Origin: an uncultured Gammaproteobacteria bacterium
GTDB lineage: Bacteria; Pseudomonadota; Gammaproteobacteria; CAISUE01
Assembly (NCBI GenBank): GCA_903888615.1
Contig: CAISUE010000011.1
Coordinates: 1 to 62,323 of the forward strand
DNA: 62,323 nucleotides
Reading direction: 5' to 3'
In this document: one piece after another, positions 37,127-47,294 of the stretch
Layout of the letters: each line of letters begins with the position of its first letter
How positions within the stretch are numbered: the first letter of the stretch is position 1
Translations under genes and position numbers: made by a program
The notes under the pieces: generated by a model
Seen by the model: only the letters and a program-made list of their open reading frames with translations
The model's database searches: none
Told to the model about the DNA's origin: nothing

Positions 37127-37771
37127 ATGATGAAGAAAACAGTATTAGCAAGTCTTTTGACCTTAGCATCTGGCGCAGCGATGGCCAATGGTTTTTATGC
37201 TGGTATCGGTGCTGGCGGCATGGATTTCAACAATGATCAAACAGTTACCACTGTTAGCGATCACACCTCTACCATAACAGCTACCGATCAAGGTAATGTT
37301 GGCATTAATGGTACAGTCTTCGCTGGTCATGCTTGGGTATTTCAAGATAAATTATTTTTAGCGTTAGAAGCATTTGGCGATTATACTTCTGCTAAAGTAA
37401 CCAATGAAACCACGGTTAATGGTGCAAAAACGACTGACTTGAAAACACAATTAAACTATGTTTATGGTGCAAGAGTATTGCCAGGCTATAAATTAACCAC
37501 TGAAACCGATGCTTATGTTATTTTAGGCGTGGCACGTGCTAATGTTAAAGTAACAGACGCTGGTTCAAATAGCAGCAACTACTATTTCAACGGCGCACAA
37601 ATGGGTGTGGGTACGATGACTGAATTAACCCATAATTTGGGTTTACGTGGCGACATTATCTACACGGGTTATAAAAACCAAACCATTCATGGGTCGGATG
37701 CTGCTAATACAGTTAAAATGCAATTAGCAACGCTTGAAGGTGATGTTTCTTTGGTGTACACATTTGGTTAA
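37127..37771 (+). CDS. Outer-membrane beta-barrel protein, paralogue 1
   Basis: A 214-residue exported protein with signal peptide MMKKTVLASLLTLASGAAMA cleaved before NGFYAGIGAGGMDF. Alternating hydrophobic strands and the C-terminal SLVYTFG fit a small OmpA/OmpW-like barrel, probably eight-stranded. It shares NGFY, LNYVYGARVLPGYK, GVAR and LRGDIIYTGYKNQT with the next gene, so they are tandem paralogues with diverged loops. AGGGAAG precedes the ATG, with an own promoter and a strong terminator. A role as porin, adhesin or surface antigen is possible but unproven. It interrupts the ATP synthase genes. Confidence 0.8.
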   Translation: MMKKTVLASLLTLASGAAMANGFYAGIGAGGMDFNNDQTVTTVSDHTSTITATDQGNVGINGTVFAGHAWVFQDKLFLALEAFGDYTSAKVTNETTVNGAKTTDLKTQLNYVYGARVLPGYKLTTETDAYVILGVARANVKVTDAGSNSSNYYFNGAQMGVGTMTELTHNLGLRGDIIYTGYKNQTIHGSDAANTVKMQLATLEGDVSLVYTFG

Positions 37772-37787
37772 GTATTAATCAAATTAT

Positions 37788-37819
37788 AAAAAAACCCGTC
37801 CTTGGTGGCGGGTTTTTTT
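37788..37819 (+). terminator. Intrinsic terminator after outer-membrane paralogue 1
   Basis: ACCCGTCC and GGCGGGT form a GC-rich stem (one bulge) around TTGGT, preceded by an A-run and followed by seven T. Confidence 0.8.
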
Positions 37820-37986
37820 ATGGCTGAAACTAAAAAAGACTTTTTAGTGGCATCGACATTTTTTTGCCGGCGAACGCCAGGCTAGTGGATGGCTTGGCTG
37901 CTTGCGAATTATCTCATGAGGTTTTGTCCCGCAGCTCAATTCACAGGCGATTTTAGCTGCGAAGTGGCGATTTTGGCATAATGTGC

Positions 37987-38015
37987 TTGCAATCCTAGCT
38001 TGGCTACGTTAATTT
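37987..38015 (+). promoter_or_regulatory. Weak candidate promoter for outer-membrane paralogue 2
   Basis: TTGCAA (37987-37992), a 17-base spacer and TAATTT (38010-38015) lie 30 bases before the start. The rest of the 37820-38046 spacer holds only a short ACTAAAAA/TTTTTAGT inverted repeat. Confidence 0.3.
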
Positions 38016-38046
38016 GCTGTTTTTAAACTTAAAAGGAAGTAAGGGC

Positions 38047-38802
38047 ATGAGAAAGCAAGCTTTATTTGTAGGTGTGATGGCTTTAAGCACGGCAGGATTA
38101 GCGTCGGCCAATGGTTTTTATGTGGGTGGTGGTATCGGTGGTCTTGATTTGAATCAAAAAACTACTCAAACGCAAACAATAGCACAGCCGCCAGTAGCGC
38201 AGGGTTACGGTGTTGAAGTATTGGCCCCTAATACGACGACGACACAAAATGGCGGTAAATTAGGTGTCAATGGCACAGTCATGGCAGGTTACAGCTGGTC
38301 CTTTAGTAATAGAATGTATTTAGGCTTAGAATCTTTTTATAATTATTCGTCTGCTAAAGTATCGGCTAATGGCACTTCCTCCAGTAGAAATACGGATGCT
38401 GTAGAAGAAACGACGTCTGATTTGCGTTTAAATTACGTCTATGGTGCGCGGGTATTACCGGGTTATCAAGTGACACCTGATGCCGTGGTTTATGGTATTT
38501 TAGGTGTGGCGCGCGGTAATTTCAGAGCATCGGGTACAGCAAATGCTTATTTGTATGGTTCGGAGCCGGTCGATGGTAGTGCTACGGGCAGTCAAAACTT
38601 TAATTTGAATGCATATCAATTGGGCTTTGGTGCCATGATCGATATGAGTGAGCATGTAGCTCTGCGTGGCGATGTTATTTATAGCGGTTATCAAAGTAAA
38701 ACCTTAGAAGCAACCAATACCGCAACACAGGCGACAACAACGTATGAAATTGTTCCCTCTACGGTGGAGGCAAATATTGTTATGGTTTATAAATTTGGGT
38801 AA
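38047..38802 (+). CDS. Outer-membrane beta-barrel protein, paralogue 2
   Basis: A 251-residue exported barrel protein. The start at 38047 (MRKQALFVGVMALSTAGLASA, then NGFYVGGGIGGLDLNQ) is chosen because it gives a proper signal peptide and follows AGGAAG; the open frame extends 11 codons further up. Shared segments with paralogue 1 include LNYVYGARVLPGYQ, LGVARGNF and LRGDVIYSGYQSKT, and the end is IVMVYKFG. Inserted loops rich in Thr, Ser and Asn make it 37 residues longer. Surface-exposed loops diverging between tandem copies suggests contact with host or phage, but this is inference. Confidence 0.8.
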   Translation: MRKQALFVGVMALSTAGLASANGFYVGGGIGGLDLNQKTTQTQTIAQPPVAQGYGVEVLAPNTTTTQNGGKLGVNGTVMAGYSWSFSNRMYLGLESFYNYSSAKVSANGTSSSRNTDAVEETTSDLRLNYVYGARVLPGYQVTPDAVVYGILGVARGNFRASGTANAYLYGSEPVDGSATGSQNFNLNAYQLGFGAMIDMSEHVALRGDVIYSGYQSKTLEATNTATQATTTYEIVPSTVEANIVMVYKFG

Positions 38803-38812
38803 AGTAGATAAA

Positions 38813-38831
38813 CGAAAAGCACGGCTTTTCG
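38813..38831. repeat. Hairpin after outer-membrane paralogue 2
   Basis: CGAAAAGC-ACG-GCTTTTCG is a perfect 8-base stem 10 bases after the stop. No T-run follows. Confidence 0.5.
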
Positions 38832-38892
38832 CCATTTAGGAAGTGGTGGTCACAATACGGATGTTTGTGGTGCCACTTTAGTTTGACGCATA

Positions 38893-38913
38893 GGGGGGCT
38901 ACCCCCCTTTTTT
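38893..38913 (+). terminator. Intrinsic terminator between outer-membrane gene and atpD
   Basis: GGGGGG (38893-38898), CTA loop, CCCCCC (38902-38907) and six T. A strong rho-independent signal that should stop read-through from upstream into atpD. Confidence 0.85.
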
Positions 38914-38984
38914 AATTTCTACACGCTATTATAAATCCCCCTGATTTCACCCCTTGCTGTACTCTACAAATCATTGTCATTATC

Positions 38985-38993
38985 TGTTAAAAT
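38985..38993 (+). promoter_or_regulatory. Candidate extended -10 promoter for atpDC
   Basis: TGTTAAAAT is an extended -10 (TG-N-TAAAAT) about 100 bases before atpD. The -35 region (TACAAA) is poor. Some promoter is needed here because a strong terminator lies just upstream. Confidence 0.4.
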
Positions 38994-39085
38994 ATCCCGG
39001 TTGATAGCATCCATCTAGCTAAATATGCGATGGCTATGCACACACTTCGCGATTATGTCGCACGAACACTTAAAATACGCTTTAG

Positions 39086-40896
<1,811 letters not shown>

Positions 40897-40944
40897 CACT
40901 AAGTGCCATTTTTGTGGATTGAATTTTTAGTCATTATTTTATAT

Positions 40945-41055
40945 TTATCTGAGATGTAATCCTTTAATCTCTTCTTGTGTGGTTTCTTCAAACACCCGCG
41001 AAATTTTTTCAAATTCTATCGATTTTGGGCCTAGGTTAGCATTTATGCAAAACAT
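40945..41055 (-). CDS. Possible 36-residue protein or gene remnant
   Basis: A minus-strand frame with AAGG about 9 bases before its ATG encodes a charged peptide (MFCINANLGPKSIEFEKIS...EETTQEEIKGLHLR). The composition looks protein-like, but its length gives little weight. Its start lies within a perfect 11-base inverted repeat. It may be the tail of a decayed gene or a small protein. Nothing in its sequence identifies a function. Confidence 0.25.
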   Translation of the reverse strand: MFCINANLGPKSIEFEKISRVFEETTQEEIKGLHLR

Positions 41056-41067
41056 GAATGCTAACCT
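41033..41067. repeat. Inverted repeat downstream of atpDC
   Basis: AGGTTAGCATT (41033-41043) and AATGCTAACCT (41057-41067) are perfect 11-base arms with a 13-base loop. No T-run follows on either side. It may end atpDC transcripts or precede glmU as a leader hairpin. Confidence 0.5.
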
Positions 41068-41160
41068 TCAGAATAATAAAGCTTTTAACTGAAATAGTTT
41101 GATCCTATAATGTAAAGCCTTGGTTTTAAACTAACGCTTTTTATAATAACGAGATTTTGG

Positions 41161-42534
41161 ATGAGATTGCATACCGTAATTTTGGCTGCAGGCAAAGGCA
41201 CTAGAATGCGTTCGGTGTTGCCGAAAGTATTGCATTGCTTGGCTGCCAAGCCTTTGTTGCAGCATGTTTTGGATACGGCATCTGGTTTGCAAGCGATAAA
41301 AACAACGATAGTTTACGGGCAACAGGGTGATTGGCTTCAAAACAGTGTGCATGGTTCGGAGCTTGACTGGGTATGTCAAACAGCGTTATTGGGTACCGGC
41401 CATGCACTTGCTCAAGCGGTTACACAAGATGAATTGACTGTTTTTAGCCATGTTCTGGTGCTATACGGCGATGTGCCTTTGGTAAAGTTGTCAAGCTTAC
41501 AGAAAATGCTCGATCAGGCTAAAAAAGAAGCTGAATTAATTGTTTTGACAGCTCACGTAGCTGAGCCTTTGGGTTTTGGGCGCATTATTCGCGATTCGGC
41601 AGGAGTTTTACAGGCGATTGTCGAAGAGCAAGATGCCAGCGAATTAGAGCGCCAATGCGCGGAAATTAATTCAGGGATCATGTTGTGTTCGCTAGCATTG
41701 TTACAGCATTGTTTGCCTTTGCTGCAAGCGAATAATGCTCAAGGTGAATATTATTTAACCGATATTGTTCGCTTAGCTCGAGATTATAACGCTAAAATTG
41801 CTACGGTTAGAGTCAGTGATGCGCTTGAAGTGCAAGGCGTCAATGATCGCATTCAATTGAGTGTGGTTGAGCGGTATTACCAGCGACGGCAAGCGCAAGC
41901 ATTGATGCGCAATGGGGTGACGCTAGCTGACCCCAATCGTATTGATATTCGCGGCACGTTGAAAGCGGCGGAAGATGTTTTTATTGATATCAATTGTATT
42001 TTTGAAGGTGAAGTGCAATTAAGTGCGGGCGTGAATATTGGCCCCAACTGTCTAATAAAAAATTCAAAAATCTCCAAAAATGTGACCATCTATGCTAATA
42101 CCGTGATCGATGGTGCGATTATCGATGCGGGGGCGATTATTGGCCCTTTTGCGCGCTTACGGCCAGAAACGCATATTGCTGAAGCGGGGCGCGTCGGTAA
42201 TTTTGTGGAATTAAAAAAAACTCGGCTGGGTAAGGCTTCAAAGGTAAACCATTTAAGTTATATAGGTGACGCTGTGATTGGTGCTAAGGTGAATGTGGGT
42301 GCCGGCGTTATTACCTGTAATTATGATGGCGTGAATAAGCACCAGACGATTATCAAAGACGATGCCTTCATTGGATCGAGTAGTCAATTGGTAGCGCCGG
42401 TCATTATTGAAGCAGGCACAACCGTTGGAGCGGGTTCTACGATTACGGAAAACACCTTGGCGAATAGCTTAACTTTGGCTCGTGCAAAACAAATCACTAT
42501 TAGCGGTTGGTCTCGGCCAATTAAAAAGCTATAA
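41161..42534 (+). CDS. glmU: Bifunctional GlcN-1-P acetyltransferase / GlcNAc-1-P uridyltransferase
   Basis: Makes UDP-GlcNAc, the precursor of peptidoglycan and LPS, in two steps. The N-terminal uridyltransferase has VILAAGKGTRMRSVLPKVLHCLAAKPLLQH and ALLGTGHAL...LYGDVPL. The C-terminal left-handed beta-helix (about 250-450) has hexapeptide repeats and ARLRPETHIAEAGRVGNFVELKK, NYDGVNKHQTIIKDDAFIGSSSQLVAPV. Its 457 residues match E. coli's 456. Following atpC is the usual gammaproteobacterial order. Confidence 0.96.
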   Translation: MRLHTVILAAGKGTRMRSVLPKVLHCLAAKPLLQHVLDTASGLQAIKTTIVYGQQGDWLQNSVHGSELDWVCQTALLGTGHALAQAVTQDELTVFSHVLVLYGDVPLVKLSSLQKMLDQAKKEAELIVLTAHVAEPLGFGRIIRDSAGVLQAIVEEQDASELERQCAEINSGIMLCSLALLQHCLPLLQANNAQGEYYLTDIVRLARDYNAKIATVRVSDALEVQGVNDRIQLSVVERYYQRRQAQALMRNGVTLADPNRIDIRGTLKAAEDVFIDINCIFEGEVQLSAGVNIGPNCLIKNSKISKNVTIYANTVIDGAIIDAGAIIGPFARLRPETHIAEAGRVGNFVELKKTRLGKASKVNHLSYIGDAVIGAKVNVGAGVITCNYDGVNKHQTIIKDDAFIGSSSQLVAPVIIEAGTTVGAGSTITENTLANSLTLARAKQITISGWSRPIKKL

Positions 42535-42755
42535 TAATACCAATAACTGTTTGTTTTTATTGGTTGAAGTTTGAATTTTAGCTTAAAATGCATGTAATCT
42601 TTGTTTGGTATTTTTTTGAGTTATATTTTATCCATAAAAAGTGTTTAAGTGGATGAAGAATCAAAAACAACCTTAAGGGAAGTGCGATAGAAAAAACTTT
42701 TCTTAACTTAAATCACCTAGACGAGTGCTAGGGGCAACTATTAAAGAACTTTCCT

Positions 42756-43421
42756 ATGAAAGAAAAATCGTTGATTAACCAAGTATTAAAACGTTTGATG
42801 TTTGAACGTGAATTAAAAACCGCCGAATTAGCGCGATTAATTGGGATGCCGCAACCAACGTTGCATCGCATCGTTGAGGGCACCAGTACGCGGCCGCATG
42901 CGCCGAGTTTAATTGCCATTGCCGGTTATTTTGGCTTAACGCTGGAGCAATTGCGCGGTGAAGTACCGATTCCTTGGTTAGCACCAATGGATTTAGAAAT
43001 ATTGCAATCGGGTTGGCAAAAAGTGCCGATTGTGGAATGGGCTGAGTTAATCCATTATAAATTGGGCGTGAAAAAATCTTTATTGCAAGAAGATTTATTG
43101 GTTTTTAAACCCATTGTTTTGAGTGATGTTAAATTCTGTGGCATTCCTTTTGCGCTAAAAATGCCAGATGCATCGATGAATCCGATGTTTCCTATTCACA
43201 CCACGTTGATTTTTGATGATGGGCGTGCACCGAAAGATCGTGATTATGCGTTGGTGTATTTGAAGAAAGATAATCGCTATGTGTTTCGGCAATTAATTTT
43301 AGATGGCCAGCAAATGTTTATTCGGCCGCTAAGCCCTGATTTGAAAGAAGTCACCCTGCAAGTGTTAGAAAAAACTGATAAATTATGCGGTATCTTAGTG
43401 CAGACGAAGCAAGATTATTAA
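42756..43421 (+). CDS. LexA/CI-like regulator: HTH plus S24 domain with missing catalytic Lys
   Basis: A 221-residue transcriptional regulator. The N-terminal helix-turn-helix (about 7-45) contains TAELARLIGMPQPTLHRIVEGTSTRPHAPSLIAIAGYFGLTLEQL. The C-terminal S24 fold has PDASMNPMFP with Ser140 at the place of the autoproteolytic serine. At the position of the partner lysine (VKRL in LexA) the sequence is VFRQL, so Phe177 replaces Lys. Self-cleavage is therefore unlikely and it may sense something else or act as a constitutive repressor. It ends 2 bases before ldcA and may regulate that unit. Confidence 0.75.
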   Translation: MKEKSLINQVLKRLMFERELKTAELARLIGMPQPTLHRIVEGTSTRPHAPSLIAIAGYFGLTLEQLRGEVPIPWLAPMDLEILQSGWQKVPIVEWAELIHYKLGVKKSLLQEDLLVFKPIVLSDVKFCGIPFALKMPDASMNPMFPIHTTLIFDDGRAPKDRDYALVYLKKDNRYVFRQLILDGQQMFIRPLSPDLKEVTLQVLEKTDKLCGILVQTKQDY

Positions 43422-43423
43422 CT

Positions 43424-44329
43424 ATGTGGCCTAAGATAAGCCCTGGTGCAATCATTGACATTGTTGCGCCATCGGGGCGCTTTGAAAATGAGGTGCTTGA
43501 CGCGGTGTCGCGTTTTTTACAACAGCAAGGTTACATAGCGCGGATACCGGCTGATTTATTGGGCTCACATGATTTTTTAGCCGCTTCTGATGAGCAGCGT
43601 TTAAAGCACTTGCAATGTGCCCTGAGTGCACCTGACAGTGAGGTTATTTGGTGTGTGCGCGGCGGTCATGGTACGACGCGCTTGATGTCAGCGTTACTGA
43701 CACTGGTAAAACCTGCTAAACCTAAATTATTGGTAGGCTTTAGTGATATTACCACCTTGCACCTATGGTTAAATCAAGTTTGGCAGTGGCCGAGTTTGCA
43801 TGGTCCAATGGCTAGGCAAGTGGCGTTGGGTTTGAGCGATCCTCGCGACGTAAGTGCGTTATTGAGCCTGTGGCAAAGTGGAGTGGCCGATTATCGATTA
43901 ACTGGGTTGCGGCCGCTCAACAATGCGGCTGAAAATAGCCCTTCTTTAACCGGCACTACAGCAGGGACTTGTTTAAGCCTTTTGCAAACCAGCATCGGCA
44001 CACCTTGGCAACTTCAGGCACAAGAGAAGATTCTTTTTATCGAAGATATTAATGAAGCGGCGTATAGATTAGATCGCTTACTGGTGCATTTGGCTAATGC
44101 AAATGTGTGGCAGGGTGCACGCGCGATCATCCTCGGTGATTTCGGCGAAAATATATCGGCACTTGCGCAAATACAAATAGACTGTGTGTTGGCCGAATTT
44201 GCCAAAAGCCAACGCATTCCCGTGTTTGCGTTAAAAGGTTTTGGCCACAGTTTTCGTAATCAACCGATTCCACTCGGGGTAGCTGCGAAGATTGAGTCAG
44301 ATGCAGGCTTGATCAGCCTCATATTTTAA
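43424..44329 (+). CDS. ldcA: LD-carboxypeptidase (S66, muramoyltetrapeptide carboxypeptidase)
   Basis: Cytosolic serine peptidase trimming the terminal D-Ala of tetrapeptides during peptidoglycan recycling, working downstream of AmpG-type import (an AmpG-like gene is in this window). The predicted triad is Ser107 in [12 protein letters not shown], Glu207 in [14 protein letters not shown] and His275 in [14 protein letters not shown]. The preceding [13 protein letters not shown] is conserved. The ATG at 43424 ([18 protein letters not shown]) fits the family start; the frame is open further upstream. It has 301 residues, and its end overlaps ispG by 11 bases, convergent. Confidence 0.88.
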   Translation: MWPKISPGAIIDIVAPSGRFENEVLDAVSRFLQQQGYIARIPADLLGSHDFLAASDEQRLKHLQCALSAPDSEVIWCVRGGHGTTRLMSALLTLVKPAKPKLLVGFSDITTLHLWLNQVWQWPSLHGPMARQVALGLSDPRDVSALLSLWQSGVADYRLTGLRPLNNAAENSPSLTGTTAGTCLSLLQTSIGTPWQLQAQEKILFIEDINEAAYRLDRLLVHLANANVWQGARAIILGDFGENISALAQIQIDCVLAEFAKSQRIPVFALKGFGHSFRNQPIPLGVAAKIESDAGLISLIF

Positions 44330-45545
44330 GATAACTCCGCGCTATATAGTCTTCAACTAACGCTTGAAATTCACCCGCAATATTAGCACCCCTCAAGGTC
44401 GCGGCTTTTTGGCCATCGATGAATACCGGTGCAATGGGCGCTTCACCACTGCCCGGTAAACTGATGCCGATATTGGCAAGTTTGCTTTCGCCCGGACCAT
44501 TGACGATACAACCCATCACCGCGACATGTAAATTTTCCACGCCGATATAGTGTTTACGCCATACAGGCATATGGTCGGTTAGAAATAGTTGAATACTAGA
44601 TGCCAATTCTTGATAAACCGAACTGGTGGTGCGACCGCAACCGGGGCAAGCTGTGACACTGGGATTAAATGCCCGAAGTCCCAAGCTTTGAATGATTTCT
44701 TGAGACACTTTGACTTCTAAAGTGCGATCCCCATTGGGTTCAGGTGTAAGAGACGTGCGAATGGTATCGCCAATGCCTTGTTGTAATAATACCGATAATG
44801 CCGCCGTCGTTGCCACGATGCCTTTGATACCCATGCCCGCTTCGGTTAAACCCAGATGTAGCGGATAATCGCAACGTAAGCTTAAATCTTGATAGACGGC
44901 GATTAATTCAGGTACGCTGCTGACTTTGCACGATAAAATGATTTTATCTGCTGCCAACCCAAGCTGTAGGGCTAATTCAGCGCTTTGCAATGCTGATAGA
45001 ATGAGGGCTTCACGCATAACAGCCGCTGTGGGTTTAGGCTTTGCTAAACGGCCATTTTCATCCATTAGCCGCGTTGAGAGGCTTGCATCTAAACTACCCC
45101 AGTTGACGCCAATGCGCACCGGTTTATCGTAACGTAAAGCAGTTTCAATCATGATCGAAAATTGCCGATCACGTTTTTGACCATAACCCACATTACCTGG
45201 ATTGATGCGGTATTTTGCGAGTGCTTCAGCGCAGGCAGGATGTTTTTCTAATAGAGTATGGCCATTGTAGTGAAAATCACCGACGATCGGCACCGGGCAA
45301 TTTTTTTGTAATAATAAATCCCGAATGTGTGGCACTTGGGCTGCCGCTTTTTCGGTATTGACGGTGATGCGCACCAATTCAGAGCCAGCTTTCCAGAGGG
45401 CTTCAATTTGCCGAGCCGTACCAGGACCATCCTCGGTATCGGTGTTGGTCATCGATTGCACTACAATGGGGTGGGTGCCACCGACAATAATAGTGCCGAC
45501 ACGTACCGGGATCGAATGACGACGGACAATGGTTTGATTATTCAT
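44319..45545 (-). CDS. ispG: 4-hydroxy-3-methylbut-2-enyl diphosphate synthase (flavodoxin)
   Basis: GcpE, the penultimate MEP pathway step, reducing MEcPP to HMBPP with a [4Fe-4S] cluster. dxs, the first step, is also in this window. The N-terminal TIM barrel begins [30 protein letters not shown]. The cluster ligands are Cys300, Cys303 (ACPGCGRT), Cys346 and Glu353 ([10 protein letters not shown]). Its 408 residues are longer than E. coli (372), within family range. It precedes hda in coordinates but is downstream of it in transcription. Confidence 0.95.
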   Translation of the reverse strand: MNNQTIVRRHSIPVRVGTIIVGGTHPIVVQSMTNTDTEDGPGTARQIEALWKAGSELVRITVNTEKAAAQVPHIRDLLLQKNCPVPIVGDFHYNGHTLLEKHPACAEALAKYRINPGNVGYGQKRDRQFSIMIETALRYDKPVRIGVNWGSLDASLSTRLMDENGRLAKPKPTAAVMREALILSALQSAELALQLGLAADKIILSCKVSSVPELIAVYQDLSLRCDYPLHLGLTEAGMGIKGIVATTAALSVLLQQGIGDTIRTSLTPEPNGDRTLEVKVSQEIIQSLGLRAFNPSVTACPGCGRTTSSVYQELASSIQLFLTDHMPVWRKHYIGVENLHVAVMGCIVNGPGESKLANIGISLPGSGEAPIAPVFIDGQKAATLRGANIAGEFQALVEDYIARSYLKI

Positions 45546-45558
45546 AACTAGGCTCGTA

Positions 45559-46239
45559 TTAAGTCGCTAAAATTTGTTTAACAAAAGGAATCGTTAATTT
45601 ACGTTGGGCGCGTAAAGAAGCTTGATCGAGGCGGTTTAATAAGCTCAATAAATGGGTTAAGTCACGTTCGGCATGATTTAATAAATACTGACCAACATCG
45701 GTTGGCAGATCGAGGCCTAATTGCGTAGCGCGTTGTTGCAAAGCAAACAATTTATCCGCATCATTTAACACTTTCAATTGTAAGACTAACATTGCTTTTA
45801 AGCGTGACGCCAGATCGGCTAATTGCAGTTCTAAAGCCATGGGGGCTACGTGAGCGCCGACAATGAAGCTATGTTGCTTGGCTTGAATACGATTATACAG
45901 GTGAAATATCGCATGTTCCCAATGGCTAATACCGACAACCGCTTCAAGGTGATCGATAGCAATTACATCATAATCTTCTAAGCCTTCTAATAATTCGACA
46001 CCGAGCGCTGCTTGCCATTTTAAATCAAGATAAATAGTCCGTTGATGGATCGTTTGAGCCGTTGCACAACAAGCTTGTAATAAATGACTGACCCCGACGC
46101 CTGAAGCGCCCCATAGATAGATAAAATCCCCGGGTGTTATTTGCTTTAAACTATTGATAACTAAGCGATTAGCGCCGGGATAAAAACTGGCAAAATCGGT
46201 CGGTGGTTTAAGACTGATGGCTAAATGTTGTTGTTTCAT
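45559..46239 (-). CDS. hda: DnaA inactivator Hda
   Basis: AAA+ DnaA relative that, bound to the beta clamp (dnaN, in this window), triggers hydrolysis of DnaA-bound ATP after replication starts. The N-terminal clamp-binding motif is QQHLAISL. The following [17 protein letters not shown] is typical of Hda. The Walker A region [14 protein letters not shown] is relaxed as in Hda, and the Walker B region is [13 protein letters not shown]. The ATG at 46239 overlaps the perM stop (TGATG), so 226 residues are preferred over a 4-residue longer form. Confidence 0.88.
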   Translation of the reverse strand: MKQQHLAISLKPPTDFASFYPGANRLVINSLKQITPGDFIYLWGASGVGVSHLLQACCATAQTIHQRTIYLDLKWQAALGVELLEGLEDYDVIAIDHLEAVVGISHWEHAIFHLYNRIQAKQHSFIVGAHVAPMALELQLADLASRLKAMLVLQLKVLNDADKLFALQQRATQLGLDLPTDVGQYLLNHAERDLTHLLSLLNRLDQASLRAQRKLTIPFVKQILAT

Positions 46240-47294
46240 CAGCGTGCCCATGCGCCATTTAAGTAATGATGGCGTAATTCGCGTAAAAACACTATCAAGA
46301 CCGCTGCAACGGGCAAAGCGATCAAAATACCGATGAACCCTGCTAACTGGCCACCGGCTAAAATCGCAAAGATAACAGCCACTGGATGCAAGCCAATTTT
46401 ATCGCCCACTAACCAAGGCGTCAGCACCATGCCTTCGAGTGCATTGACGAGTAAAAAGACTAGGACGACGTAAAGGATGTGCACCCAAGTGTGAAATTGC
46501 ACCAGAGCAGCGATGATCGCTGCGACTAGCCCGACACTAAAGCCTAAATAAGGCACGATACTGAGCAAACCTGCAATTAAACCGATTAATAAGCCGAAGG
46601 GAATGCCGAGCAACGTTAAACTCAGCGAATAAATGCCGCCTAAACACAGCATGACTAATAATTGACCTTTGAAAAAAGCCCCTAGCACTTCATTGCATTG
46701 ACTGAATAACCGCATGGTGTTTGCCGCATAGCGCTTCGGCAACAGTGTTTCTAGCTGTGTTAAGAGTAAGGGCCAATCGCGCAATAAATAAAAAGTTACC
46801 ACTGGAATAAGGAGTATATCGACGATAAAGCTTACAATAGCATTACCCGATTGCGATAAGGAATGCCAAAAAGCGTTTAAATAGCCACTGATTTGGTGCC
46901 AATGTTGGGTGACTAGAGGTTGTAAAGAAGCGGTTGGTAAGTATGGGCTTAAACCAAAATTGTTCAGCAATTGATTAAGGATCGGCAAGTCGGCTTGTTG
47001 AATAGATGTGATCAATAATGGCGTTTTAGCAGACAATAAAAAAAGTTGTTTTTGGAGTAAGGGGATGAGCAAGCTTAAAAATAGCCCCAAAATGATGATC
47101 ATCCATAAAAACACGATTATGACCGCCACAGTGCGCGGTAATCGCCAGCGCTGTAAGCGACACACCAAGGGATTACCAAGATAAGCCAACAGGGCGGCGA
47201 TTAAAAAAGGTTCAAAGATCGATTTCAACGCATAGATTGCCAGGACAAGCAGTACCATGCCGACGGTAAGCCAACAGCGTTGAATGGTATTCAT
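46239..47294 (-). CDS. perM: AI-2E family transporter (PerM-like)
   Basis: Integral membrane protein with about eight helices in 351 residues. The family features are the N-terminal paired helices (LTVGMVLLVLAIYALKSIFEPFLIAALLAYLGNPLV), a periplasmic domain about 95-160, and the conserved C-terminal GIPFGLLIGLIAGLLSIVPYLG and GDKIGLHPVAVIFAILAGGQLAGFIG. Substrates are uncertain; homologues include TqsA. The perM-hda order is common in gammaproteobacteria and both junctions are overlapping (ATGA with gpmI, TGATG with hda). Confidence 0.88.
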   Translation of the reverse strand: MNTIQRCWLTVGMVLLVLAIYALKSIFEPFLIAALLAYLGNPLVCRLQRWRLPRTVAVIIVFLWMIIILGLFLSLLIPLLQKQLFLLSAKTPLLITSIQQADLPILNQLLNNFGLSPYLPTASLQPLVTQHWHQISGYLNAFWHSLSQSGNAIVSFIVDILLIPVVTFYLLRDWPLLLTQLETLLPKRYAANTMRLFSQCNEVLGAFFKGQLLVMLCLGGIYSLSLTLLGIPFGLLIGLIAGLLSIVPYLGFSVGLVAAIIAALVQFHTWVHILYVVLVFLLVNALEGMVLTPWLVGDKIGLHPVAVIFAILAGGQLAGFIGILIALPVAAVLIVFLRELRHHYLNGAWAR

